Of a DNA stretch of 61,081 nt, positions 49,850 to 58,175 are shown in pieces; the stretch's first letter is position 1; the number at the start of each line of letters is the position of its first letter. The translations under genes were made by a program, and so were the position numbers. The DNA comes from Kroppenstedtia guangzhouensis (GTDB taxonomy: Bacteria > Bacillota > Bacilli > Thermoactinomycetales > DSM-45169). The stretch is taken from NCBI RefSeq assembly GCF_014637345.1, contig NZ_BMEX01000014.1, positions 1-61,081 of the forward strand, in the 5' to 3' direction. The notes below the pieces were generated by a model that saw nothing but the letters and a program-made list of their open reading frames with translations, searched no databases and was not told where the DNA came from.

Positions 49850-50317
49850 ATGGTGAGTAAAGTGGTTTGGTTGGAGGTGTGGCGCCTCAACCGGGTGGAA
49901 AAAATGAGACAGGAGGCTTTTTACGGCTTTCCATGGGGGAAGTTGTCCCGGTTGATCGACAGTGTTCTGGAACCTGCAGTCAGCTCTTTAGACACCCTGC
50001 AACGGTTGGCCATCGATGAGGCGGTGTACCGATTGGCTTTTGAAGCTTATGTCTCCGGTATGGAAGCCAGCAGAAGAGGGGAAACGGAATGTCCGCCAAG
50101 TCTGCCTGCTTCGGAGCGGAGACGTTGGTGCGACCGGATTTTTGGATTCGGAGGCAGCCGATTGATCGGACAAATCGCCGAGGAGATGGATGTCTTTCGG
50201 CAGTTGGACGAATGGACCATTCAATCCGTGATGTATTTTTTTGAGGAAGTTACATCCCGTTGGTTTATCCAAGGCGTCGATTACGGAATCCGACTTCGCA
50301 AACGGGGAATCCTCTGA
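49850..50317 (+). CDS. ybaK: DUF2521 family protein (YbaK)
   Basis: 155 residues, orthologous by position and content to B. subtilis YbaK, between rpsI and cwlD. It is rich in aromatic residues and helical, with no signal peptide or membrane span. Function unknown; its association with spore formers suggests a sporulation role (inference). ATG at 49850 follows a run of seven G; the frame from 49808 has no ribosome site. Confidence 0.85.
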   Translation: MVSKVVWLEVWRLNRVEKMRQEAFYGFPWGKLSRLIDSVLEPAVSSLDTLQRLAIDEAVYRLAFEAYVSGMEASRRGETECPPSLPASERRRWCDRIFGFGGSRLIGQIAEEMDVFRQLDEWTIQSVMYFFEEVTSRWFIQGVDYGIRLRKRGIL

Positions 50318-50337
50318 CATAAGGACCCGACTCGTCC

Positions 50338-50346
50338 CATATAAAT
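50338..50346 (+). promoter_or_regulatory. Possible SigE-type -10 before cwlD
   Basis: CATATAAAT resembles the SigE -10 CATACANT, with ACATAAG about 13 bases upstream as a poor -35. cwlD is sporulation-controlled in B. subtilis. Weak evidence. Confidence 0.25.
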
Positions 50347-50381
50347 GAATCAAAATAATCTGCAGGGGGAGTCGGAATTTG

Positions 50382-51122
50382 ATGGAGAAATGGGGAGAGT
50401 GGGCCCGAAACCGGAAGGTGCGCTTAGGTGTGGGGGCGGCACTTGCGGCCATCTTCCTGTGGGGGGTGGCCACCTACGGCATTCCGGGAGATTTCAGCCG
50501 GAATGTTTGGAGCATGCCCCTGTCCGGAAAAGTGATCGTGTTGGACCCGGGTCATGGTGGTTATGACGGTGGGGCAGTCAGTCGTTCGGGGCTTCAGGAA
50601 AAAGGGGTGACCCTGAAGATTTCCCTTCTGCTTCGGGATTATTTGCAGGAGTCAGGGGCGCTTGTGATTATGACCCGCGAGGTGGACAAGGATTTGGCGG
50701 GAACCGGTTACAGAAGACGAAAGGCTGCCGATCTTATGGAACGGGCGCGTATTGTCAGGACCAGCGATGCAGATGCCTTTATCAGCATTCATCTCAATGC
50801 GATCCCTTCTCCCCGTTGGTCCGGTGCCCAAACCTTTTATTACCCCACACTGGAATCCAATAAAAAATTGGCGGAAAGTATCCAGTCCGAACTGATCCGC
50901 GACCTCGAAAACACAGATCGAAAGGCTCGATACAGCGGGGAGGTCTATATACTGAAGACATCACCTGTTCCCTCAGCCCTGGTGGAAGTCGGATTCTTAT
51001 CCAATCCGGAGGAGGCGGAGCTGTTGGGGGATGAAGCCTATCAGAAAAAGCTGGCCGCCGCGATCTACAAGGGTCTGCTCCGTTATTACTCGGTTCAGGA
51101 TTCACCAAAGGATGAAGGATAA
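50382..51122 (+). CDS. cwlD: N-acetylmuramoyl-L-alanine amidase CwlD
   Basis: 246 residues. An N-terminal membrane anchor (residues ~16-32) precedes an Amidase_3 domain whose zinc ligands appear in VLDPGHGGYDGG, QEKGVTLK and ISIHLNA, and the catalytic Glu in VEVGFLSNPEE. With PdaA and GerD-type partners it makes muramic-delta-lactam in the spore cortex, needed for germination. ATG at 50382 or TTG at 50379 after AGGGGGAG. Confidence 0.95.
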   Translation: MEKWGEWARNRKVRLGVGAALAAIFLWGVATYGIPGDFSRNVWSMPLSGKVIVLDPGHGGYDGGAVSRSGLQEKGVTLKISLLLRDYLQESGALVIMTREVDKDLAGTGYRRRKAADLMERARIVRTSDADAFISIHLNAIPSPRWSGAQTFYYPTLESNKKLAESIQSELIRDLENTDRKARYSGEVYILKTSPVPSALVEVGFLSNPEEAELLGDEAYQKKLAAAIYKGLLRYYSVQDSPKDEG

Positions 51123-51177
51123 GTGTGTTATAATCGGGTTGAAAATGAAAATGTCACAGTCATTGAGGTGTGATCCC

Positions 51178-52293
51178 ATGCTGACCGTTGAAAACATATT
51201 GGAGGCTCTTCGGAAAGTGGAAGAGCCGGAGTTGAAGAACAATTTGGTGGCACTGAACTTGGTCCGCAACATTCGGATTTTTGGGGATCGGGTGGTTTTG
51301 ACCATTATGCTCTTCTCCGAAGACTCTCCACACCGGGAACAGCTTCGCGAGGAAGTGATCTCCACTCTTCAGCAAGCCGGTACTGAAGAGGTGGAGATTG
51401 AATTTGATACCCTCTCCGACAGAGAACAGAAAGCACTGGCGGAGCGGATTCGCCGGGAACACCAGGAGAAAGTGCGCGCTCGCAGGGTGGCGGGCCGGAC
51501 ACCATTGCAGCAGCAAAATCAGGTTCCCCCTCTCTTGTCCAAGGATTCCCCCACGGTATTCATTTCGGTCGCCAGCGGGAAAGGAGGCGTCGGAAAATCC
51601 ACCGTCGCCGTCAACCTGGCTGTGGCACTGGCCCGGGAAGGAAAACGGGTGGGAGTGATTGACGCGGATATCTACGGGTTTAGCGTCCCGGATATGATGG
51701 GGATTGAAGAGAGACCCACTGTGCAGGATCAGACCATCTATCCTGTGGAACGTTTCGGCGTCAAAGTCATCTCCATGGGCTTTTTTGTGGAGGAAAATGC
51801 GCCTGTCATCTGGCGGGGGCCCATGTTGGGCAAAATGTTGCGCAATTTCTTCCAGGAGGTGGATTGGGGAGAGATAGACTATATGATCTTGGATCTGCCG
51901 CCGGGAACCGGGGATGTTGCCCTCGATGTTCATCAGATGTTGCCTCAAAGTAAGGAACTGTTGGTCACCACGCCTCATGCCACCGCCGCTTTCGTGGCTG
52001 CCCGGGCAGGGGCGATGGCCATCCACACCAAGCACAAGATCCTTGGCGTGGTGGAGAATATGGCCTATTATCAATGTTCTTCCTGCGGAAACCGTGACTA
52101 CATATTCGGCCGGGACGGGGGAAAAAAGCTGGCAGAAGAACTGAACACGGAACTGCTCGTCCAGATTCCCCTCGGGGCTCCCGACAACGGCAATCCTGAG
52201 GACTCCGATTTCTCTCCGTCCATTTATGGAGAAGAGAGTCCAACCGGTCAACTCTATCGGGATCTGGCACGGAAAGTGTTGGACAAAACCTGA
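51178..52293 (+). CDS. salA: Mrp/NBP35 family P-loop ATPase (SalA/ApbC)
   Basis: 371 residues. An N-terminal MIP18/DUF59 domain (1-~80), a charged helical linker, then a Mrp ATPase with deviant Walker A GKGGVGKST (134-142), DADIYGFSVP, and a CxxC in YYQCSSCGN that could hold a bridging iron-sulfur cluster. Family members are Fe-S carriers; B. subtilis SalA is also a regulator of scoC. ATG at 51178 follows GAGGTGTG. A TATAAT at 51129-51134 may be a promoter element. Confidence 0.93.
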   Translation: MLTVENILEALRKVEEPELKNNLVALNLVRNIRIFGDRVVLTIMLFSEDSPHREQLREEVISTLQQAGTEEVEIEFDTLSDREQKALAERIRREHQEKVRARRVAGRTPLQQQNQVPPLLSKDSPTVFISVASGKGGVGKSTVAVNLAVALAREGKRVGVIDADIYGFSVPDMMGIEERPTVQDQTIYPVERFGVKVISMGFFVEENAPVIWRGPMLGKMLRNFFQEVDWGEIDYMILDLPPGTGDVALDVHQMLPQSKELLVTTPHATAAFVAARAGAMAIHTKHKILGVVENMAYYQCSSCGNRDYIFGRDGGKKLAEELNTELLVQIPLGAPDNGNPEDSDFSPSIYGEESPTGQLYRDLARKVLDKT

Positions 52294-52379
52294 ACGCATC
52301 CCGCTGTCCACAGAAATCCGGTTGAAACACACACCAGTTTATCCTGAGGGCGGATCAGAACGAGATATGACCGCCGCGG

Positions 52380-52407
52380 CACCGGCCCTCGCCGGTGTCT
52401 TTATTTT
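52380..52407 (+). terminator. Terminator after salA
   Basis: Perfect stem CACCGGC/GCCGGTG (52380-52386 with 52391-52397), loop CCTC, then TCTTTATTTT. It lies 20 bases before the next gene, so partial read-through is possible. Confidence 0.7.
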
Positions 52408-52426
52408 GAAAGAAGGGATATAAAAT

Positions 52427-53098
52427 ATGGGAGCGTTGATTCGGATCGACGGGGTAACCAAACGATACTGCAGCACCAATGGGACTGTAACCCCCCTGAA
52501 CAGGATTTCCGCTGAGATTCCCCAGGGGAGACTGGTAGTCTTGATGGGCCCTTCCGGAACGGGGAAAAGCACGTTGTTTCGTCTCCTCAACCGCCTGGAA
52601 AATCCCGATGTAGGAGAGATCACTTATCAGGGGATTCCCCTAACAAAATGGGATCCGGTTCGTCTGCGTCGGGAGGTGCACTATGTTCATCAAACCCCGA
52701 TCCTGTTTTTGGACACGGTGGAGGAAAACCTGTCCTATCCCTTGTCTCTTCAGGGTAAAAAGGCATCGACGGAGCGGATGAGAGAGGTGCTGGAACAGGT
52801 GGGACTGCCCGAATCCTTCCTGAAGCGACACGTGGATGAGTTGTCGGGAGGGGAGAGACAACGGGTTAACCTGGCCCGCTCCCTGATGTTGGACCCTCCT
52901 GTCCTGATGTTGGATGAACCGACATCCTCCCTTGATCCCAAAAGCGTCGACACTGTGGAAAAAATGATGATCAGGGCCCGGGATCAGGGACGTACTGTTC
53001 TGTTAATCAGCCATAGCCGGGAGCAGGCGGAAAGAGTGGCAGATGTTTTATGGCAACTGGAAGAGGGTCGGCTCATCCCGGGGCAGGTGATGAGATGA
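52427..53098 (+). CDS. fetA: FetA/YbbL-type ABC transporter ATPase
   Basis: 223 residues. Walker A GPSGTGKST, signature LSGGERQR, Walker B VLMLDEPTSSLDP, and a Q-loop in VHQTPIL. It is paired with a FetB-like membrane protein through an ATGA overlap, so the complex is a FetAB-type exporter, linked to iron efflux and oxidative-stress tolerance in E. coli. B. subtilis has no such pair between salA and gerD, so it is an insertion in the syntenic block. Confidence 0.85.
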   Translation: MGALIRIDGVTKRYCSTNGTVTPLNRISAEIPQGRLVVLMGPSGTGKSTLFRLLNRLENPDVGEITYQGIPLTKWDPVRLRREVHYVHQTPILFLDTVEENLSYPLSLQGKKASTERMREVLEQVGLPESFLKRHVDELSGGERQRVNLARSLMLDPPVLMLDEPTSSLDPKSVDTVEKMMIRARDQGRTVLLISHSREQAERVADVLWQLEEGRLIPGQVMR

Positions 53099-53865
53099 GT
53101 ACCACTGCAACCGTCGCCACATTGGGGTTTATTGTCATTGCCATGGCTCTTTCCCTCTGGTTGAAATTGAAATTGGAACGGGAAATTCTGATCGCCACCG
53201 TTCGGGCTGCCATCCAGTTGATGGCGATCGGCTATGTACTGCAACTGATCTTCGACGCGGACCGGTGGTATTTCGTCCTGGGGATGATTTTTCTGTCCAT
53301 CCTGGTGGCATCCAGAAACTCCGCTTCCCGGGGAGTCGGCATCCCTTGGATCTTCATCCGGGTCTTTGTCACCATCGCGACTGTATCCGGTTTGACACTC
53401 GGGATGATGCTTGGCTTGAATATGATTGAACCCCGCCCTCAGGAAATGATCCCCATCAGCGGAATGTTGGTGGGAAATGCGATGGTGGTCTCCTCTCTCC
53501 TCTTGAACCGGATGAAAGAGAACGCGGAGACAATGAAGGAAGAGATCCTGGTGGCTCTCTCTCTGGGGGCCACCGGAGCGCAAGCCAGTCGAAGGGCCAC
53601 CCATCGGGCGATTCGCTCTGGTATGATTCCGATCATCGATTCGATGAAAACAGTGGGTCTGGTACAGCTTCCCGGGATGATGACGGGTTTGATTCTCGCC
53701 GGGACCAGCCCGGTGGAAGCGGTCCGCTATCAGTTGTTAGTGATGTTTTCTTTTACAGCCTCCAGTGCTCTGGTCAGCATTTTGCTGGGACTGATGGTGT
53801 ATCCCACACTGTTTAATTCCGCTCACCAGTTTGTGGGCTGGAAACAGAGAATGGAAGATAGGTGA
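53095..53865 (+). CDS. fetB: FetB/YbbM-type ABC transporter permease (UPF0014)
   Basis: 256 residues with about seven membrane helices. The family segment AAIQLMAIGYVLQLIF is near the N-terminus, and GASQASRRATHRAIRSGMIPII-like coupling sequence (ATGAQASRRATHRAIRSGM) occurs about residue 160-180, followed by PGMMTGLILAGTSPVEAVRYQ. ATG at 53095 overlaps the fetA stop. The substrate cannot be read from sequence. Confidence 0.87.
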   Translation: MSTTATVATLGFIVIAMALSLWLKLKLEREILIATVRAAIQLMAIGYVLQLIFDADRWYFVLGMIFLSILVASRNSASRGVGIPWIFIRVFVTIATVSGLTLGMMLGLNMIEPRPQEMIPISGMLVGNAMVVSSLLLNRMKENAETMKEEILVALSLGATGAQASRRATHRAIRSGMIPIIDSMKTVGLVQLPGMMTGLILAGTSPVEAVRYQLLVMFSFTASSALVSILLGLMVYPTLFNSAHQFVGWKQRMEDR

Positions 53866-53889
53866 TGAAGTGGCGTCTTCCAGGTTAGC

Positions 53890-53913
53890 AAAAAGACCGG
53901 TATGACACCGGTC
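53890..53913 (-). terminator. Terminator of gerD (minus strand)
   Basis: GACCGGT (53895-53901) and ACCGGTC (53907-53913) form a hairpin. On the minus strand it is followed by TTTTT (complement of 53890-53894), so it terminates gerD; on the plus strand there is no T run after it. Confidence 0.7.
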
Positions 53914-53985
53914 CGATCAGCCAGTGAGAATTAGATGGTTCTGCATGTTGATGGCAGAGGCTTTCCGAAAGCTGATAAATGATTT

Positions 53986-54023
53986 CCCATGTGAGAATCC
54001 TCCCTGTGACGACTTTTTCACAA
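53986..54023. repeat. Third copy of the dispersed repeat seen at 6119-6193
   Basis: Immediately downstream of gerD, the minus strand reads TTTGTGAAAAAGTCGTC, then ACAGGGAGGATT, then CTCACATGGG. It matches both halves of the 6119-6193 hairpin (shared blocks TGTGA, TCGTCA, AGG, CACATGG). The copy is single, not inverted. Unknown role; possibly a protein-binding site or a remnant of a small element. Confidence 0.5.
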
Positions 54024-54028
54024 ACCTT

Positions 54029-54670
54029 CTAAGTCCCCATTTCACTCTCTTTTTTCTCTTTACCCCCTCCTTCTTCTTGGCCTCCCCCCTGCGGCTGGCC
54101 GCCTTTTTCTGAAGGCGGTTTTTTCATGGCTTCACTCAGCAATTTGAGAAATTTCTCCTTGAAGGTGGGGCTCTCCAGAGCTTCTTCCATCACTTTTTGC
54201 ATCTGTTTCCGGTTTTCCCTGCTTTTCATCACTTGGTTCAATTGCTTGGAGAATTCCGGGTCTTTAAGGAGATCCAGCATCATCTTCTGATATTCGGGGT
54301 CCTTCATCAACTGTTTGAACAGATCTTTTTGCTCTTTTTGTGTCGCCTTGGCAAAGCTGGCGGCCACCTGGGGCTTTTCGAACAGCCGCTCCAGTTGTTT
54401 TCTCATTTTTGGATCGGTCATCGACTGAGTGATCGCTTTTTCAACATCCTGGTCCGAAATGATGATCTCCCTTTTGAAATCAGGTTCCCGGATGATCTCC
54501 TTTAAGGCTTTTTTTCCTTCCTGGGTCTGGAGGACATCCATCACCAACTGTTTTGATTCCCGGTAACCTTGTTGTCTGCTTTCCGTTTTGGAGTTGGGGC
54601 TGCAGGAAGTGAGGATGACCAGAAGTAAGGATAAGATCAGTGGGAGTGCCCGCTGTGGTGCTCTGTACAT
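54029..54670 (-). CDS. gerD: Spore germination lipoprotein GerD
   Basis: 213 residues from ATG at 54670, with AAGGAAGGG upstream on the minus strand. A lipoprotein signal peptide ends LTSC, Cys23. The mature part is a helical rod of repeated KDPEYQ/DPEFSK-type units, with a Gly- and Lys-rich tail. GerD clusters germinant receptors (the germinosome) in the spore inner membrane. Opposite orientation to kbaA, as in B. subtilis. Confidence 0.93.
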   Translation of the reverse strand: MYRAPQRALPLILSLLLVILTSCSPNSKTESRQQGYRESKQLVMDVLQTQEGKKALKEIIREPDFKREIIISDQDVEKAITQSMTDPKMRKQLERLFEKPQVAASFAKATQKEQKDLFKQLMKDPEYQKMMLDLLKDPEFSKQLNQVMKSRENRKQMQKVMEEALESPTFKEKFLKLLSEAMKKPPSEKGGQPQGGGQEEGGGKEKKESEMGT

Positions 54671-54703
54671 GAAAGGTCCGCCCTTCCTTGAGAACTTCAC
54701 CAT

Positions 54704-54733
54704 TAATATGGGCGGTACCCGACAGATTTATAA
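54704..54733 (-). promoter_or_regulatory. SigG-type promoter of gerD
   Basis: On the minus strand TTATAA (54728-54733) is followed after 17 bases by CATATTA (54704-54710). This resembles the forespore SigG consensus (TGAATA / CATACTA). gerD is SigG-dependent in B. subtilis. Confidence 0.45.
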
Positions 54734-54873
54734 CAACGGGAAATAATAACTGTAGAGTGAGGTGCTCTCCCGCAATTTCTGTCACGAAACGCTCCGTTTC
54801 CATTCAGGCTGTTCCTCGTTATAATGAAATGAAAGGTTGGCAATGGGTATTTATCAAAGGAGAGGCCGAATTC

Positions 54874-55458
54874 ATGACAATCCGAAAGATGTTTTTCCTT
54901 TTTTGGACCACTGTGGCACTGGGAATTGTGACCGCGCCGCTGGCAAGTCTGTTCGTCAAATTGATATATGGCTCCCTGGGAGTGGGATTCACCTCGATCC
55001 TGTGGGCCGGGGTGTTGTTCGGTGTGGTGGCCCAAATGGGTTTCTTTGCTTATTTGGTGTTTAATATGGTGGCCAAGGGATTTATCCGCAATCCATACGT
55101 TTACCAAGCATTACAATTGCTTGCGATGGCAGGGGTCTTGATTTGGTTGTTTCAGATTTCCGCTGAAAAAACGGGGACTCCCGGACCTTGGATTTTACCT
55201 TCAGTGATTCTGGGGGTGGCGTGGGTGGCAGCTTGGTTCAAGGTGAAAGCCACCACGCGGGCCTCCTGGATTCCGGCTCTGTTTTTTATGGTGGTCGCCA
55301 CAGTGTTGGAAGCCATCCCTTCCCTGGAACAAAATTCTTTTCCGATGATCCTGCTGATGGTGCTGGTTTTGCTGGTTTGTAATACTTGGCAGATGATGCA
55401 ACTCCATCGGTTGTTGGAAAGCAAGGAGGAAGACAGACAAAAGAGCCGGACCCGTTGA
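54874..55458 (+). CDS. kbaA: KinB-signalling pathway activation protein KbaA
   Basis: 194 residues with about six membrane helices. In B. subtilis KbaA is needed for the KinB input to the Spo0A phosphorelay. ATG at 54874 follows AAAGGAGAGG; the longer upstream frame overlaps the gerD promoter and is not coding. It is convergent with pdaB; a CCGGAC/GTCCGG hairpin (55446-55464) spans its stop and may act as a weak bidirectional terminator. Confidence 0.92.
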   Translation: MTIRKMFFLFWTTVALGIVTAPLASLFVKLIYGSLGVGFTSILWAGVLFGVVAQMGFFAYLVFNMVAKGFIRNPYVYQALQLLAMAGVLIWLFQISAEKTGTPGPWILPSVILGVAWVAAWFKVKATTRASWIPALFFMVVATVLEAIPSLEQNSFPMILLMVLVLLVCNTWQMMQLHRLLESKEEDRQKSRTR

Positions 55459-55467
55459 GTCCGGTTG

Positions 55468-56232
55468 TTAATCGACGGGGTTCAGTTCCACTTGGGAACC
55501 GGCGATCAATTCGGAGACAGTGACGAATTGATATCCCTTTTTTTGAAGTTTATCGATGATCACTGGCAGGGCTTCATGCAGCTGTTTGCTGGAATCGCTG
55601 GCGTGCATCAGGATGATGTCTCCTGGGTGGGCCCGACTGATCACCCGGTTGATAATCTTTTCTTTGCCGGGATTCATCCAATCCAAGGAGTCTGTATCCC
55701 ATTGAATGGAGGTATATCCCAGCTGATCGGCGATTTTTAACACACGTTTGTCGAAGTCGCCATTGGGATAACGGATCAGATTGGGCTCTTGTTTGGTCAA
55801 TCCCGTCAAAATCTGGTGAGCCTTTCGAATCTGCGTTCGGATCTGCTCTTCGTTCAAGGTGCTGTAATTGACGTGGCGGTGGCCGTGACTCCCGATTTCA
55901 AAGCCCATATCCGCGATGCGTTTCACCACGTCCGGATGGGTTTCCGCCCAGGGAGAAGAGAGAAAGAACGTCGCTTTTTTCACTCCCTTTTGTTCCAGTA
56001 CATCCAAAATTGGGCCTGTCCGTTCTTCCCCCCAACTGATATCAAAGGTCAACGCCAGCTGTTTTTTATCTGTGTCCACACTGTAGATCGCCGCCGGACC
56101 GGAATTCAGAGGCATAAAGACCTGGATGTTTTCCTGCTCGGCATAGAAGATTCCCAACGCGAAGAAAATCGCCACTACGGCCATCAGGGCCCGTCTGATC
56201 CGTTTCCCCGATAAGACCCAAAAAAATCTCAT
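55468..56232 (-). CDS. pdaB: Polysaccharide deacetylase PdaB
   Basis: 254 residues, the same length as B. subtilis PdaB. One N-terminal membrane anchor (~15-35) is followed by a NodB-type domain with TFDISWGEE, the metal-binding HxxxH variant GSHGHRH, RYPNG and HASD. PdaB lacks the usual second Asp (TFDD) here as in Bacillus. It is required to maintain late spores. The start is ATG at 56232 after GGAGGTG, not the frame end at 56250. Confidence 0.93.
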   Translation of the reverse strand: MRFFWVLSGKRIRRALMAVVAIFFALGIFYAEQENIQVFMPLNSGPAAIYSVDTDKKQLALTFDISWGEERTGPILDVLEQKGVKKATFFLSSPWAETHPDVVKRIADMGFEIGSHGHRHVNYSTLNEEQIRTQIRKAHQILTGLTKQEPNLIRYPNGDFDKRVLKIADQLGYTSIQWDTDSLDWMNPGKEKIINRVISRAHPGDIILMHASDSSKQLHEALPVIIDKLQKKGYQFVTVSELIAGSQVELNPVD

Positions 56233-56253
56233 CCTTGCACCTCCGACCACTTC

Positions 56254-56282
56254 GTATGGGCTTGGGTACCTGTCCCATACTA
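56254..56282. promoter_or_regulatory. Divergent palindromic sporulation-type promoter, pdaB/SpoIIM-like gene
   Basis: GTATGGG (56254-56260) and CCCATAC (56274-56280) are inverted around GGTACC. On the plus strand CATACTA (56276-56282) equals the SigG -10, with CGTATG 17 bases upstream; on the minus strand CATACGA has GTATGG 16 bases upstream. Each arm could be -10 for one gene and -35 for the other. Confidence 0.45.
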
Positions 56283-56332
56283 AATGTATTCCGGTGGACG
56301 AGGGTTATGAATGAAATTGGAGGAGGGCTGGT

Positions 56333-56947
56333 ATGCACCGATTTTTGGAGGCGATCCGAACGGAGAAAAAGTTGATCACCATCGCCTCTTTGCTGTTCAT
56401 CCTGGCCATTGTTTCTGGTTACCTTGCCAGCGGCCCTGCCGGTGAATGGTTGAAACAGGCCGGAGTTTGGGATCAATTTATACAAAAGGCGAAGACCATC
56501 GGGAAAAACCCCGGTTGGGTGGACACATTTGGGCTGATCTTTTTTAACAACCTGTTTGCTTCGATGACGATGATCGGAACCGGCCTCTTTTTCGGTTTTT
56601 ATCCGATACTGGGCTTAGTTTTTAACGGGGTGTTGGTGGGGGTGATCCTGGGAGCAGCAGCCGAACAGTCGGGGATTCACCCGTTGATTCTGTTTGTTAC
56701 ACAAATTCTCCCCCACGGGATCCTGGAGTTGCCGGCAGTGATCCTGGCCGCAGCTTACGGTATTCGGTTGGGCATCCTGGTGTTCCAAAGCGTGATTGGC
56801 TTGGGTTCGCCCCGTCTCAGGCAGGCAAACCGAAAAGCCTGGTCCGATTATCTGGGAAGGATCACACCGCTTCTTGCCGGGATGGTGGTGATGTTGGCGG
56901 CAGCTGCCGTGATCGAATCGGGACTGATCGTCTTTTTTGCCAAATAG
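56333..56947 (+). CDS. Stage II sporulation protein M-like membrane protein (DUF95)
   Basis: 204 residues with five to six membrane helices. It carries the SpoIIM-family segment FFNNLFASMTMIGTGLFFGFYPILGLVFNGVLVG and LPHGILELPAVILAAAYG. SpoIIM belongs to the DMP peptidoglycan machinery in engulfment; this may be a paralogue rather than SpoIIM itself. ATG at 56333 follows GGAGGAGGG. It is divergent from pdaB. Confidence 0.85.
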   Translation: MHRFLEAIRTEKKLITIASLLFILAIVSGYLASGPAGEWLKQAGVWDQFIQKAKTIGKNPGWVDTFGLIFFNNLFASMTMIGTGLFFGFYPILGLVFNGVLVGVILGAAAEQSGIHPLILFVTQILPHGILELPAVILAAAYGIRLGILVFQSVIGLGSPRLRQANRKAWSDYLGRITPLLAGMVVMLAAAAVIESGLIVFFAK

Positions 56948-56969
56948 AGCGAAACCGGAGGGAATGAAA

Positions 56970-57386
56970 ATGAAAACCGACCTTCAGTGGAAAGGAAAGA
57001 TGCAGTTTGAAGCCCGGACACCTTCCGGGCATGGGGTCACCCTGGATGCTTCCCCCGAGACAGGTGGGGAAGACCAGGGTCCCCGGCCGATGGAACTGTT
57101 GCTGACGGCAGTGGGGGCTTGTTCCGGAATTGATATCGTCAGCATTCTGGACAAGATGCGCCTTCAGGTGAAATCCTTTGATATGGAAGTATCAGGAGTA
57201 CGGGCAGAGGAGCATCCGCGCCGGTTCACCCAAGTGCACATTCATTACCGTTTGGAAGGGGATCTGCCGGAAGAAAAAGTGAGACGGGCAGTGGACCTTT
57301 CCCGTGACAAGTATTGCTCCGTTTCCCAATCCCTTCGGGCGGATGTGACCACCAGTTTTGAGATCAATGGAAAAAGGTTTGATTGA
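56970..57386 (+). CDS. OsmC-family peroxiredoxin
   Basis: 138 residues. It has the two catalytic cysteines of OsmC/Ohr proteins, C51 in TAVGACSGIDI and C116 in RDKYCSVSQSL. Family members reduce organic hydroperoxides with thiol cofactors. ATG at 56970 is seven bases after GGAGGG; the ATG at 56964 touches that site. It is probably transcribed with the gene before it, with a terminator after. Confidence 0.9.
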   Translation: MKTDLQWKGKMQFEARTPSGHGVTLDASPETGGEDQGPRPMELLLTAVGACSGIDIVSILDKMRLQVKSFDMEVSGVRAEEHPRRFTQVHIHYRLEGDLPEEKVRRAVDLSRDKYCSVSQSLRADVTTSFEINGKRFD

Positions 57387-57393
57387 TGAAAAA

Positions 57394-57424
57394 CCGCAAG
57401 CCCTCTGGGTGCTTGCGGATTTTT
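57394..57424 (+). terminator. Intrinsic terminator after the OsmC gene
   Basis: Perfect stem CCGCAAGC/GCTTGCGG (57394-57401 with 57411-57418), nine-base loop, then ATTTTT. Confidence 0.9.
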
Positions 57425-57450
57425 AGTTCAGGTTGCCGGGGTGTTATAAT
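57423..57450 (+). promoter_or_regulatory. Promoter of the tetR gene
   Basis: TTAGTT (57423-57428), 16 bases, TATAAT (57445-57450) with TG at 57442-57443, an extended -10. The -35 begins on the T run of the preceding terminator. No copy of the GACACATGTGTC operator lies here. Confidence 0.55.
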
Positions 57451-57517
57451 GTGTGGGGAAAGAGCAGGGGGATACCTGCCCATGATCGAACCGGAACAGA
57501 CGAAAAGGTGATCCTAA

Positions 57518-58084
57518 ATGGCAAGAAGAAAAGTGGATAAACAGGAGTTGTTTGCGGTTACAGAGGCATTATTGTTGGAGAGGGGTTATAATGGCTTCCA
57601 TTTTGGAGTACTTTCCGAACGACTGGGCGTGGGAAGAAGCACGATCTACGAATATTATTCCAGTAAGGAACAGCTGATCCTCGTTTATATGGAGCGGGTG
57701 ATGAACCAGATCATGAAGGAATGTCAAGAATGGGCATCGGATCCGGCTTTGAAGCGATTAAAAGGATATTTGGCTGTGTTTATGCGGTATTCACAGATTC
57801 ACAGGATCACACAGATTTTGCCGATGATCGACAGGTCAGTTTCACCGGAAGTGAATGCTTCCATCAAGCAACTTTCAGACAGTCACCAAACCGTTTACAG
57901 CTGGATTGTTGATGCGATTGAAGAGGCGAAATCGGAAGGAGAGATTCGGAGAGACCTGTCGACATCGCTGATCGCTGCCATGATCTTTTCCTCCATTCAG
58001 CTGCCGGATGCGATGCGGGGAGAGCAGATTTCCGGGGATCAAGTCTTCCGTCTCTTATACGAAGGGTTTCAACTGAGATTGTGA
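57518..58084 (+). CDS. TetR/AcrR-family transcriptional repressor
   Basis: 188 residues. An N-terminal helix-turn-helix (about 10-55: LLLERGYNGFHFGVLSERLGVGRSTIYEYYSSKEQL split over the fold) is followed by a ligand-binding helical domain. It lies just upstream of an MMPL transporter whose control region holds two perfect palindromes, so it most likely represses that gene and responds to its substrate. Confidence 0.9.
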   Translation: MARRKVDKQELFAVTEALLLERGYNGFHFGVLSERLGVGRSTIYEYYSSKEQLILVYMERVMNQIMKECQEWASDPALKRLKGYLAVFMRYSQIHRITQILPMIDRSVSPEVNASIKQLSDSHQTVYSWIVDAIEEAKSEGEIRRDLSTSLIAAMIFSSIQLPDAMRGEQISGDQVFRLLYEGFQLRL

Positions 58085-58175
58085 TTCTTCTGAAAGGGAC
58101 AGTCTGTTCCCGGCATATATTAAAAATGACGGGTTCAGCTGGCTCGAATGTTCCCAGATGGATACAATTCGTTCA

